Shown here: positions 6,709-14,522 of the stretch, piece after piece
How the letters are laid out: the number at the start of each line of letters is the position of its first letter
How positions within the stretch are numbered: position 1 is the stretch's first letter
Origin: an uncultured Clostridia bacterium
GTDB taxonomy: Bacteria; Bacillota; Clostridia; Oscillospirales; Ruminococcaceae
Assembly (NCBI GenBank): GCA_947175655.1
Contig: CAMWNQ010000003.1
Span: 1 to 33,992, forward strand
Length of the DNA: 33,992 bases
Direction of reading: 5' to 3'
The notes under the pieces: generated by a model
What the model was told of the DNA's origin: nothing
What the model saw: the letters and a program-made list of their open reading frames with translations, nothing else
The model's database searches: none
Program-made: the position numbers and the translations under genes

Positions 6709-8088
6709 ATGAATAAAAAAGACCAGTATAAAAGACTTTTTTCTTTTGGGTCGTCAATAGTTCTTCTTACATTCCTTACAGGAATTTTTGCATTTATCTG
6801 GTACAGATATTACAGTGACGCAATAGTATTGCCTTATTATAGACGAGGTAATTGGGTGGTTATATGTATCTATGCTATACTTGTAATGATATTTTTCAAG
6901 GCATATGGAGGATTTAAAGTTGGATATCTAAAAAAAACAGATATGTTTTATTCCTATATGCTTTCTCTTGTATGTGTAAATATCATCACATATTTTCAGA
7001 TAAGCCTTATAGGGCGTGATTTTATGAAAGGGTTTCCGGTTGTTATATTAACTGTCTTAGAGCTTATTTTTATATTTTTCTGGAATACTTTTATAGACAA
7101 AATTTATTTTCTGATATATCCTCCAAGACGGCTTATTATTCTTTATGGAAGTCGTCAGGCGGCATCGCTCGTAATGAAAATGAGTACACGTGTGGACAAG
7201 TATATGATATGTGAGTCTCTGAATATCAATGATTGTGAAAATGAAGACGAAGTAAAAAATCATATTTTAAAATATGAAGGTGTTATAATATGCGATATTC
7301 CAGCAAAAAGCAGGAATGATTATATGAAATTCTGCTTTAAAAATTCAATAAGAGCGTATATTGTCCCAAAGATTTCAGATATTATATTAAGAGGTGCAGA
7401 GGATATAAGACTTTTTGATACTCCTTTGATACTATGCCGAAATAACGGGCTTACTTTTGAACAGCGTTTAATAAAAAGAGTAGTTGATATAATATTATCT
7501 TTGATAATGATTATAATTTTCAGTCCTCTTATGATTGTTACAGCTTTGTCAGTAAAGATTTATGACGGAGGCAAAATAATATACAAGCAGAAACGTCTTA
7601 CAATAGATGAAAAGGAATTTTATATATATAAATTCAGAAGTATGATTTCTGATGCCGAAAAATTAGGAGTTCCTCAGCTTGCAAAGGATAATGATGACAG
7701 AATAACTCCGGTTGGAAAAGTTATAAGAAGCTGTCGTATAGATGAACTTCCACAGCTTTTCAATATACTTAAAGGTGATATGTCAATAGTGGGACCAAGA
7801 CCGGAACGACCAGAACTTACAAAGGAATATGAAAAAACAATCCCTGAATTCAGTTACAGATTGAAAGTTAAAGCAGGTCTTACAGGATATGCACAGGTAA
7901 TAGGTGCTTATGATACAACCCCATATGATAAGCTTAAAATGGATTTGATTTATATTGAAAATTATTCACTCAGACTAGATTTACAGCTTATGTTGATGAC
8001 TCTTAAAACAATGATTTTTCCTAACAAGAGCAATGCTGAAATCTTAAAGAAAGTTTTTGGTTTTGAAGATGATGATAATATATTCTAA
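6709..8088 (+). CDS. Undecaprenyl-phosphate sugar-phosphate transferase (WbaP/EpsL type)
   Basis: Would start a surface glycan by moving a sugar-1-phosphate from a nucleotide sugar to undecaprenyl phosphate at the membrane. The 459-residue protein has several N-terminal membrane segments (about 15-35, 50-65, 83-102, 108-128), a soluble nucleotide-binding-like middle (LIILYGSRQAASLVMKM near 144) and a C-terminal bacterial sugar-transferase domain from about 254. Signatures in that domain are KRVVDIILSLIMI, YKFRSM, the RIDELPQLFNILKGDMSIVGPRPER motif region, and KAGLTGYAQV. The order is that of the polyprenyl glycosylphosphotransferase family; the transferred sugar cannot be told. It is first in the operon, next to ManC, Gmd and glycosyltransferases. 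Confidence 0.92.
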   Translation: MNKKDQYKRLFSFGSSIVLLTFLTGIFAFIWYRYYSDAIVLPYYRRGNWVVICIYAILVMIFFKAYGGFKVGYLKKTDMFYSYMLSLVCVNIITYFQISLIGRDFMKGFPVVILTVLELIFIFFWNTFIDKIYFLIYPPRRLIILYGSRQAASLVMKMSTRVDKYMICESLNINDCENEDEVKNHILKYEGVIICDIPAKSRNDYMKFCFKNSIRAYIVPKISDIILRGAEDIRLFDTPLILCRNNGLTFEQRLIKRVVDIILSLIMIIIFSPLMIVTALSVKIYDGGKIIYKQKRLTIDEKEFYIYKFRSMISDAEKLGVPQLAKDNDDRITPVGKVIRSCRIDELPQLFNILKGDMSIVGPRPERPELTKEYEKTIPEFSYRLKVKAGLTGYAQVIGAYDTTPYDKLKMDLIYIENYSLRLDLQLMLMTLKTMIFPNKSNAEILKKVFGFEDDDNIF

Positions 8089-8111
8089 AAACAGAAAGGA
8101 AATGACAATAA

Positions 8112-9200
8112 ATGAAAGAAAATATAAAAACAACAGCAGTCATAATGGCAGGAGGAAGGGGAGAAAGATTCTGGCCAAAAAGTCGAAATTCTTATCCAAA
8201 GCAGTTTTTATCGCTTACAAAGGACGGCGAAACAATGATACAGAAAACTGTTAAAAGGCTTCTTCCAGTTGTAGAAAAAGAGGATATCTATATTGTTACT
8301 AATGCTATGTATATTTCTCTTGTAAAAGAGCAAATACCGGACATTCCGGAAGAAAATATACTTGCCGAACCTTGTGCAAGAAATACAGCTCCTTGTATTG
8401 CCCTTGCCGGAGCAGTAATAAGTAGAAAATATGATGATGCAGTAATGCTCGTACTTCCTTCTGATCATCTTATAAGTTATGAAAGACTCTATATAAGCAC
8501 TCTTAAAAAAGCAATCCTGACAGCAAAAGAGGGAAGAAATCTTGTTACTATAGGGATTACCCCTACTTATCCGGAAACAGGATATGGATATATCAATTTT
8601 GGTACTGAAACATCTTCCGTAACTGAAGATGCCTACAAAGTAGAAAGATTTGTTGAAAAGCCGAATCTTGAAACAGCAAAGGAATATCTTGCTTCAGGAA
8701 AATATCTCTGGAATAGTGGTATGTTTGTATGGAAAGTATCATCAATAATGGAAAATATAAAAAATCTTATGCCGGATATTTATGAAGGTGCATTAAAAAT
8801 AAAAGAGTCAGTCGGTACAGATAATTTTGATGAAGTTCTTGAAAGAGAATTCCAGAATTTCAGAAGTGAATCAATTGATTTTGGAGTTATGGAAAAGGCG
8901 GAAGATATATATACAATATCTGGAAGTTTCGGCTGGGATGATGTTGGAAACTGGCTTGCTGTTGAGAGAATAAATGAAGTTGACAGTAATCGCAATTATA
9001 TAGAAGGCGATGTAATTTCAATAAATTCAAAAAGAACTACAATCTGTGGAGGAAAACGTCTTATTTCAGCAGTAGGTCTTGAAGATTTGATTATTGTTGA
9101 TACTGATGATGCTGTTCTTGTATGCTCTAAAAACAATACTCAGGATGTTAAAAAAGTCATTGAGGAGCTTAAAAAACAAGGAAGAACCGATTTAGTATAA
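8112..9200 (+). CDS. manC: Mannose-1-phosphate guanylyltransferase
   Basis: Makes GDP-mannose from mannose-1-phosphate and GTP. The 362-residue protein begins with the nucleotidyltransferase signature AVIMAGGRGERFWPKSR (residues 9-25) followed by PKQFLSL. It contains EPCARNTAPCIALA, LPSDHLI, ETGYGYINFG, FVEKPN and the WNSGMFVW signature. It is the short form, without the C-terminal cupin phosphomannose isomerase domain of bifunctional enzymes, so mannose-6-phosphate isomerase and phosphomannomutase must be encoded elsewhere; neither is in the window. It begins 23 bases after the sugar-phosphate transferase and supplies the substrate of the next enzyme, Gmd. Confidence 0.94.
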   Translation: MKENIKTTAVIMAGGRGERFWPKSRNSYPKQFLSLTKDGETMIQKTVKRLLPVVEKEDIYIVTNAMYISLVKEQIPDIPEENILAEPCARNTAPCIALAGAVISRKYDDAVMLVLPSDHLISYERLYISTLKKAILTAKEGRNLVTIGITPTYPETGYGYINFGTETSSVTEDAYKVERFVEKPNLETAKEYLASGKYLWNSGMFVWKVSSIMENIKNLMPDIYEGALKIKESVGTDNFDEVLEREFQNFRSESIDFGVMEKAEDIYTISGSFGWDDVGNWLAVERINEVDSNRNYIEGDVISINSKRTTICGGKRLISAVGLEDLIIVDTDDAVLVCSKNNTQDVKKVIEELKKQGRTDLV

Positions 9201-9202
9201 TT

Positions 9203-9296
9203 CATAATTAAGAATGTATAATGCATAATTATTCAGTCTGGGATTAAAAATTATCATTACAATTATAAATTATGCAATTATAAATTATAAATTAAA
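9203..9296. repeat. AT-rich imperfect inverted repeat inside the glycan operon
   Basis: The manC-gmd gap holds two arms of about 32-36 bp (9203-9234 and 9260-9296) that are roughly reverse complements, built from ATAATTAT/ATAAATTATGCA-type words. They flank a short core containing CAGTCTGGGATT. The right arm also contains direct copies of AATTATAAATTAT. It could fold as a long RNA hairpin or be a small non-autonomous repeat element. Confidence 0.55.
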
Positions 9297-9314
9297 TAAA
9301 GGGAGAATTTTAAT

Positions 9315-10355
9315 ATGAAAAATGCACTTATTACAGGTATTACAGGACAGGACGGTTCATATCTTGCAGAGCTTCTGCTTGAAAAGGGATATAATGTATA
9401 TGGTATCTGGAGAAGAAAAGCTACTGTGGACTATGGCAATATTGAACATCTTAAAGGCAAGGTAAATCTCATATATGCTGATATGACTGACCCTGTATCA
9501 CTTATTTCAGCAATGAGAATATCACAGGCTGATGAAGTATATAATCTTGCAGCACAGTCATTCGTTGCAACAAGCTGGGATACTCCTCTTGGAACAGCTG
9601 ATATAGATGCTATAGGCGTAACAAATATGCTTGAAGCAATAAGAATAGTAAAACCTGAATGCAGATTTTATCAGGCATCAACATCAGAAATGTTCGGACT
9701 TGTTCAGGAAATTCCACAAACAGAAAAAACTCCTTTTTATCCAAGAAGTCCATACGGTGTGGCAAAGCTTTATGGTCACTGGATTACAAAGAACTACCGT
9801 GAAAGTTATAATATGTTTGCCTGCTCCGGAATTCTTTTTAATCACGAATCCGAAAGAAGAGGAATTGAATTTGTAACAAGAAAAATAACAGATGCGGTAG
9901 CAAGAATAAAACACGGTATACAAGATTATGTAGAGCTTGGCAATATGGATTCAAAACGTGACTGGGGACATTCAAAGGATTATGTAAAAGCTATGTGGCT
10001 TATGCTTCAGCAGGAAAAGCCTGATGATTATGTTATAGCAACAAATGAAACAAGAACAGTACGTGAATTTGTTGAAACAGCATTCAATCACGTTGGAATT
10101 GATGTTGAATGGCAGGGTACAGGAATAAACGAAACAGGCATTAACAAAGCTACTGGAAAGACAATTGTTAAAGTAAATCCTAAATTTTTCAGACCGGCTG
10201 AAGTAGATATACTTCTTGGAAATCCTGAAAAAGCAGAAAACGTACTTGGTTGGAAGCGTGAAATATCATTCAAGGAACTTGTAACAAGAATGGTTGAGAA
10301 TGATATGAAGCTTGTTGAAAAAGAGATAAAAATAAATAGCATTTTGTCTGAATAA
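9315..10355 (+). CDS. gmd: GDP-mannose 4,6-dehydratase
   Basis: Converts GDP-D-mannose to GDP-4-keto-6-deoxy-D-mannose with bound NADP. The 346-residue extended short-chain dehydrogenase has the Gmd-specific nucleotide loop TGITGQDGSYLAELLLEKGY (residues 7-26), followed by the GIWRR motif that reads NADP phosphate. The catalytic set is Thr123 and Glu125 in STSEMFG, with Tyr147 and Lys151 in SPYGVAK. The substrate-binding stretches NHESERRG and GNMDSKRDWGHSKDYV are intact. GGGAGAA at 9301-9307 precedes the ATG. Flanked by manC and, further on, an Rmd-like reductase, so the product is probably reduced to GDP-D-rhamnose rather than to GDP-L-fucose. Confidence 0.96.
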   Translation: MKNALITGITGQDGSYLAELLLEKGYNVYGIWRRKATVDYGNIEHLKGKVNLIYADMTDPVSLISAMRISQADEVYNLAAQSFVATSWDTPLGTADIDAIGVTNMLEAIRIVKPECRFYQASTSEMFGLVQEIPQTEKTPFYPRSPYGVAKLYGHWITKNYRESYNMFACSGILFNHESERRGIEFVTRKITDAVARIKHGIQDYVELGNMDSKRDWGHSKDYVKAMWLMLQQEKPDDYVIATNETRTVREFVETAFNHVGIDVEWQGTGINETGINKATGKTIVKVNPKFFRPAEVDILLGNPEKAENVLGWKREISFKELVTRMVENDMKLVEKEIKINSILSE

Positions 10356-10369
10356 CAGGGTAATTTTTT

Positions 10370-11515
10370 ATGAAAATAGCATTTGATGCTGTACCTCTTG
10401 TAAGCGAAAAAATAACAGGCATAGGCTGGTGTGAAGCTGGTCAGACCGATGCAATGGCAAGGCTTTATCCGGAAAATACCTATATCTACAATTTTTTTGA
10501 AAGCAGAGGTCAAACCGAAAAGACTGAACGTATACAGCAGTTTTTAAAAAGTGGAATAGAAATAAATAAGGCTGATTTTTCAGGATATTTATACAGACTT
10601 GTTTCAAATTTTCTTCCTGTTTCCTACTCCCGATTTTTTGGCGGAGAATATGATATAACACATTTTTTTAATTATATAGTTCCGCCAAAAGTAAAAGGAA
10701 AGATAGTAGTTACTGTTCACGATATGGTATATAAGGCATTCCCCGAAACTGTAAGAGCAAGAACAAAATATATGCTTGATACAGGATTAAGAAAATCAAT
10801 GAAACGTGCAGATATTATAGTAACTGATTCAGAGTTTTCAAAATCAGAGATTATAAAATATTTTCCTTGCTATAAGGATAAAATAAGAGTAGTACCCTGC
10901 GGAGTGGATTTGAAAAGATTTTATCCAGATAATGATATTAAAAGAATTGAAGAAGTAAAAAAGAATCTTGAAATAGAGGGTGAATATTTTCTTTATCTTG
11001 GGACTATTGAGCCACGCAAGAACCTTCAAAGGCTTATTGAAGCTTATTCAAGATTTATAGATAATAATGATAATCTTCCGAAACTTGTACTTGCCGGAGG
11101 TAAAGGCTGGCTTTACAATGATATATTTGAAAAAGTAAAAAAACTTAATCTTGACAATAAAGTCATATTTACAAAATATGTACCGTCCGGAGATATGAGG
11201 TATCTTATGTGTGGAGCATCTGCATTTCTGTTTCCCTCAATATATGAGGGATTCGGTATGCCACCGCTTGAAGCAATGGCTTGCGGAGTACCTGTGCTTA
11301 TATCTGGTGAAGCATCTTTGCCAGAAGTTACTGGAAAAAGTGCTGTTATAGTTGATGCGTATTCGTCTGACAGCATTGCTCAGGGAATAGATAAAATATA
11401 TCATGATAAAAATCTGAGGGCAAGGCTTATAAAAGAAGGTATTGAACGTGCAAAGGGTTTTACTTGGGAAAAGTCGGCGGAAATATTATATAACATCTAC
11501 AGGGAGATATTATAA
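10370..11515 (+). CDS. GT4 family glycosyltransferase
   Basis: A 381-residue GT-B glycosyltransferase. The N-terminal half has the acceptor-side features FDAVPL and VTVHDMVYKAFPE. The donor half begins near YFLYLGTIEPRKNLQRLIEA and carries the E-x7-E motif in YEGFGMPPLEAMACGVPV. The EPRKNL and EGFGMPPLE combination is typical of mannosyltransferases and rhamnosyltransferases that use GDP sugars, which suits a cluster making GDP-mannose and GDP-6-deoxy sugars. Donor and linkage are inference. There is no signal peptide or membrane segment, so it acts on the cytosolic face on lipid-linked intermediates. It begins 14 bases after gmd and ends three bases before the next glycosyltransferase. Confidence 0.9.
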   Translation: MKIAFDAVPLVSEKITGIGWCEAGQTDAMARLYPENTYIYNFFESRGQTEKTERIQQFLKSGIEINKADFSGYLYRLVSNFLPVSYSRFFGGEYDITHFFNYIVPPKVKGKIVVTVHDMVYKAFPETVRARTKYMLDTGLRKSMKRADIIVTDSEFSKSEIIKYFPCYKDKIRVVPCGVDLKRFYPDNDIKRIEEVKKNLEIEGEYFLYLGTIEPRKNLQRLIEAYSRFIDNNDNLPKLVLAGGKGWLYNDIFEKVKKLNLDNKVIFTKYVPSGDMRYLMCGASAFLFPSIYEGFGMPPLEAMACGVPVLISGEASLPEVTGKSAVIVDAYSSDSIAQGIDKIYHDKNLRARLIKEGIERAKGFTWEKSAEILYNIYREIL

Positions 11516-11518
11516 AAT

Positions 11519-12646
11519 ATGAAAAAGAAAGTCAGAATATTAGAAGTAAACAAAGCATATTATCCTCACATAGGTGGGATTGAAAGTCTTGTAATGCAGT
11601 ATTCGGAAACATTCAGCAGAAATAATAAATCAGATTTAAGGGTTTTAGTATGCCGTGATGAAAAGGGCAGAACCAAATATGAAAATATAAATGATGTTAA
11701 AGTAATACGCTGTGGAAGTTTTGGGACTTATTTTTCTTGTCCGATTTCATTTTCTTTTATATCGAAATTCAGAAAGCTTTCAAAAAATGCAGATATAATT
11801 CATATAAACACACCATTTCCGCTTGCAGATTTGGCATTGCTTTTGTCTGGATACAAGGGAAAAGTTGTAATAAGCTGGCATAGTGATGTAGTAAAACAGA
11901 AAAAATTATTGTTTTTTTATAAACCTTTAATGATGAAAATGCTTAAACGTGCAGACCTGATAGTTACAGCAACTCAGGGACATATTAACGGTTCACCATA
12001 TATATCGAAGTTTTCTAAAAAATGCAGGGTTATTCCATATGGACTTGATATTGAAAAATATCTTTCCATAAAAAAGAGACCAATACTTACAGAAAAGCTT
12101 AATAATAAATCATCATTAAAAGTTTTCTTTACTGGAAGACTTGTATATTATAAGGGTGTGAATGTTCTTATAAATGCATTTAAAAAAGTCAGAAACTGTG
12201 AACTTTTTATAGCTGGTACAGGTACACTTGAAAATGAACTGAAAGAATATGCAGAAAAAAACAATATGGATTCTATTCATTTTCTTGGATTCCTTGAAGA
12301 CAATGATTTGAAATGTGCATTTGCAGACTGTGATATATTTGTATTGCCTTCAGTTGCAAACAGTGAGGCATTCGGAATAGTACAGCTTGAAGCGATGGTA
12401 TATTCAAAGCCGGTAATAAATACATCTCTTCCGACGGGTGTGCCATATGTGAGTGTTGACGGAATAAGCGGAATAACAGTTGAGCCATCTAATCCTGAAA
12501 AACTTGCTGATGCAATTAATATGCTTGCTGGAGATGAAAATCTGCGTCATGCATACGGAGCGAATGCATTTAAAAGAGTCAGGGATTTATTTAATGCTGA
12601 AAATGTTCTTGAAGAGCTTTTTGATGCGATTACTGAAAACAGGTAA
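11519..12646 (+). CDS. GT4 family glycosyltransferase
   Basis: A second, 375-residue GT-B glycosyltransferase of family 4. The N-terminus, ILEVNKAYYPHIGGIESLV, has the glycine-rich GGIE acceptor loop. SWHSDVVKQKKL follows near residue 122, then RVIPYGLDIEKY and FFTGRLVYYKGVNVLINAF at the start of the donor half. The E-x7-E motif is in NSEAFGIVQLEAM. Only three bases separate it from the preceding transferase, and 21 bases separate it from the Rmd-like gene. Probably adds a mannose or D-rhamnose residue, as inferred from the nucleotide-sugar genes around it. Confidence 0.9.
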   Translation: MKKKVRILEVNKAYYPHIGGIESLVMQYSETFSRNNKSDLRVLVCRDEKGRTKYENINDVKVIRCGSFGTYFSCPISFSFISKFRKLSKNADIIHINTPFPLADLALLLSGYKGKVVISWHSDVVKQKKLLFFYKPLMMKMLKRADLIVTATQGHINGSPYISKFSKKCRVIPYGLDIEKYLSIKKRPILTEKLNNKSSLKVFFTGRLVYYKGVNVLINAFKKVRNCELFIAGTGTLENELKEYAEKNNMDSIHFLGFLEDNDLKCAFADCDIFVLPSVANSEAFGIVQLEAMVYSKPVINTSLPTGVPYVSVDGISGITVEPSNPEKLADAINMLAGDENLRHAYGANAFKRVRDLFNAENVLEELFDAITENR

Positions 12647-12667
12647 ATAAAAACAGGGAGGCAATTT

Positions 12668-13609
12668 ATGAAAAAAGTTTTGATAATAGGCGGTGCAGGA
12701 TTTGTCGGGGGTTATCTTTCGGAAATACTTATCAATAATAATTTTGAAGTACATTCAACATGTCTTCCGTCTGAAAAGATAGTTAATAATAAATGCATTT
12801 CCCATAGCCTTGATATACTCGACAAAACTTCTGTTCTAGAACTTTTAAATGACATAGAGCCTGATATAATATATCATCTTGCAGCACAGAGTTCAGTTGC
12901 ATTGTCTTGGAAAAATCCACAGCTTACTATAGATGTGAATATAAAGGGAGCAATAAATGTACTTGATGCTTTAAAGGAATCTTCAAAATCTGATGCAAGA
13001 ATAATTTTAATAGGTTCAGGTGAGGAGTACGGTTATATAAGGGAAGATGCTTGTCCTATATTAGAAGATGAAGCCGTAAATCCGGGGAATATATATGCAC
13101 TTACAAAGGCTTTTCAGTCAATGGCAGGAAAAATTTATGCAAGAGCCTATAATATGGATATAATAATAGTAAGGGCATTCAATCATATAGGAGCAGGACA
13201 GTTGCCGGCATTTGTTGTATCTGATTTCTGTAAGCAGGTTGCAGAGATAGAAAAGGGTCTTAAATCACCTGAAATTTTTGTAGGAAATCTTGATGCAAGA
13301 CGTGATTTTACTGATGTACGTGATGTTGTACGTGCATATATGATGCTTGGTGAATATGGAAAAACCGGAGAACTTTATAATGTAGGAAGTGGAAATTCAA
13401 TAGCAATAAAAGACATTCTAGATATTGTTGTTTCTCATTCAACGGTTGATATAAGAATCACTGTTGATAAAAACAAGTTGAGACCGTCAGATATACCAGT
13501 AATAGAGGCGGATATTTCCAAAATCAAAAGTCATACGGGTTGGACACCGGAAATTCCTATTGAAATGACAATAAAAAGTACACTGGATTACTGGCGTAAT
13601 AATATTTAA
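12668..13609 (+). CDS. rmd: GDP-6-deoxy-D-mannose reductase-like NAD(P)-dependent epimerase/reductase
   Basis: Likely reduces the 4-keto group of the Gmd product to give GDP-D-rhamnose. The 313-residue short-chain dehydrogenase has the Rossmann motif GGAGFVGGYL (residues 8-17) and the catalytic set Ser117 (IGSGEEYG), Tyr143 and Lys147 (IYALTK). Family-specific blocks of known Rmd enzymes are present: RAFNHIGAGQ, FVVSDFCKQ, VGNLDARRDFTDVRDVVRAY and a C-terminal RPSDIPVIEADISKI-type block. These blocks favour Rmd over GDP-fucose synthase (Fcl), whose motifs I do not see. AGGGAGG is seven bases before the ATG. Confidence 0.88.
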   Translation: MKKVLIIGGAGFVGGYLSEILINNNFEVHSTCLPSEKIVNNKCISHSLDILDKTSVLELLNDIEPDIIYHLAAQSSVALSWKNPQLTIDVNIKGAINVLDALKESSKSDARIILIGSGEEYGYIREDACPILEDEAVNPGNIYALTKAFQSMAGKIYARAYNMDIIIVRAFNHIGAGQLPAFVVSDFCKQVAEIEKGLKSPEIFVGNLDARRDFTDVRDVVRAYMMLGEYGKTGELYNVGSGNSIAIKDILDIVVSHSTVDIRITVDKNKLRPSDIPVIEADISKIKSHTGWTPEIPIEMTIKSTLDYWRNNI

Positions 13610-13628
13610 TGTTGGGAGTGCATAAAAA

Positions 13629-13982
13629 ATGTCAGAAATAAAATCTATAAAAGAAAAAAGCAATACTTATGACAGTGAGAACAGCGGAGGTTTTTTTAAG
13701 ACATCTGAAAACCTGAGGACATTCGGAGAAAATCAGAATAATTATAATAATATGCTTGCTGAAAAGATTGAAGAGCTTACAAAGAGAATATGCACGCTTG
13801 AAACTGAACAGCAACAGAATAAGGAATTATTCAAACGTCTTGCAAATGAACTTGTTTCATTAAAGGCGGAAGTTGACCGTCTTAAACTCACTTCAAGACT
13901 CAATACAAATACTATTGACAGACTTGTGAAAGCAATAGATATTTCCGAAGAAAAGAGTTCAGAAAATCCGGAGAAAAAATAA
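13629..13982 (+). CDS. Small coiled-coil protein at the end of the glycan operon
   Basis: A 117-residue hydrophilic protein of unknown function. There is no signal peptide or membrane segment. Residues 1-40 are polar and probably disordered; about 42-105 form heptad-like helices (AEKIEELTKRICTLETEQ, then a long stretch with Leu, Val and Ile every three to four residues); the tail is Glu/Ser/Lys rich. It follows the Rmd gene by 19 bases with GGGAG before the ATG and is the last gene before the terminator. Its place suggests an adaptor or length-control partner of the glycosyltransferases, as coiled-coil proteins in some glycan clusters are, but nothing in the sequence proves that. Confidence 0.75.
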   Translation: MSEIKSIKEKSNTYDSENSGGFFKTSENLRTFGENQNNYNNMLAEKIEELTKRICTLETEQQQNKELFKRLANELVSLKAEVDRLKLTSRLNTNTIDRLVKAIDISEEKSSENPEKK

Positions 13983-13995
13983 AATATATTTCAGG

Positions 13996-14026
13996 ACAGG
14001 CAAAAAATTTTTTTGTCTGTTTTTTT
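13996..14026 (+). terminator. Intrinsic terminator of the glycan operon
   Basis: ACAGGCAAAAAA pairs with TTTTTTGTCTGT (one G-U pair), followed by six T residues. Confidence 0.85.
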
Positions 14027-14034
14027 ATAAACTA

Positions 14035-14063
14035 TTGACAAATCAGATAATGTATGATATGAT
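14035..14063 (+). promoter_or_regulatory. Promoter of the GntR-ABC operon
   Basis: Perfect TTGACA at 14035-14040, 17-base spacer, TATGAT (5 of 6) at 14058-14063. Confidence 0.8.
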
Positions 14064-14065
14064 AT

Positions 14066-14092
14066 AAGTGTAATAGTAATCATAATACACTT
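14066..14092. promoter_or_regulatory. Inverted-repeat operator candidate for the GntR regulator
   Basis: AAGTGTA (14066-14072) and TACACTT (14086-14092) form a perfect 7-bp inverted repeat 13 bases apart, at the expected transcription start just after the -10 box. Position and symmetry suit autorepression by the YtrA-type regulator encoded 26 bases downstream. Confidence 0.65.
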
Positions 14093-14117
14093 ACTTGAGA
14101 AAGGAGGAAAAATTTTT

Positions 14118-14522
14118 ATGTTTACTATCGATTTAATGAGCAGAGTTCCTATATATGAACAGATTTATTTTAAAATCATAGAACTTGTTATCAAGGGGAC
14201 TCTTAAAGAAAATGACCAGATTCCCAGCGTAAGAAGTCTTGCCAAAAGTACAGGTGTAAATCCTAATACAGTGGCAAAGGCATATCAGGAACTTGAAAGA
14301 AATGGCGTAATATATTCTCTTTCAGGACGGGGCAGTTTTATTGCAAAAATAAAGAATAATGTGATAAAAGAGTTCATACTTTCTGATTTTGATGTGGCAG
14401 TAAAAAAATCCCTTTCGCATTCGATAAATGCTGATGAACTGAAACAGAGAATTGACAGTATTCAATTAAGTTTAACTGAAAAGCCAGATATTAATATGAA
14501 AGGAGATAATAAATATGATTGA
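14118..14522 (+). CDS. GntR family regulator, YtrA subfamily
   Basis: A 134-residue transcription factor. Residues 1-75 form the GntR winged helix: PIYEQIYFKIIELVIKGTL, then the recognition helix VRSLAKSTGVNPNTVAKAYQ, and a wing ending in LSGRGSFIA. Only about 55 residues follow, which is the short dimerisation tail of the YtrA subfamily rather than the FadR or HutC effector domain. YtrA-type genes usually repress the ABC transporter operon they belong to. Here the stop overlaps the ATPase start by eight bases, and a perfect inverted repeat lies at the promoter. The effector is unknown; in relatives the systems respond to cell-wall antibiotics or envelope stress. Confidence 0.9.
   Translation: MFTIDLMSRVPIYEQIYFKIIELVIKGTLKENDQIPSVRSLAKSTGVNPNTVAKAYQELERNGVIYSLSGRGSFIAKIKNNVIKEFILSDFDVAVKKSLSHSINADELKQRIDSIQLSLTEKPDINMKGDNKYD

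Noticed and set aside
8057..8254. 65-residue plus-strand frame across the transferase-manC junction
   Set aside because: Overlaps both genes out of frame and its product matches nothing; the true manC start at 8112 carries the full nucleotidyltransferase motif.
10088..10513. 141-residue open frame on the minus strand over gmd and the first glycosyltransferase
   Set aside because: It spans two well-supported genes in the opposite direction, has no ribosome site and its product resembles no family; a shadow frame.
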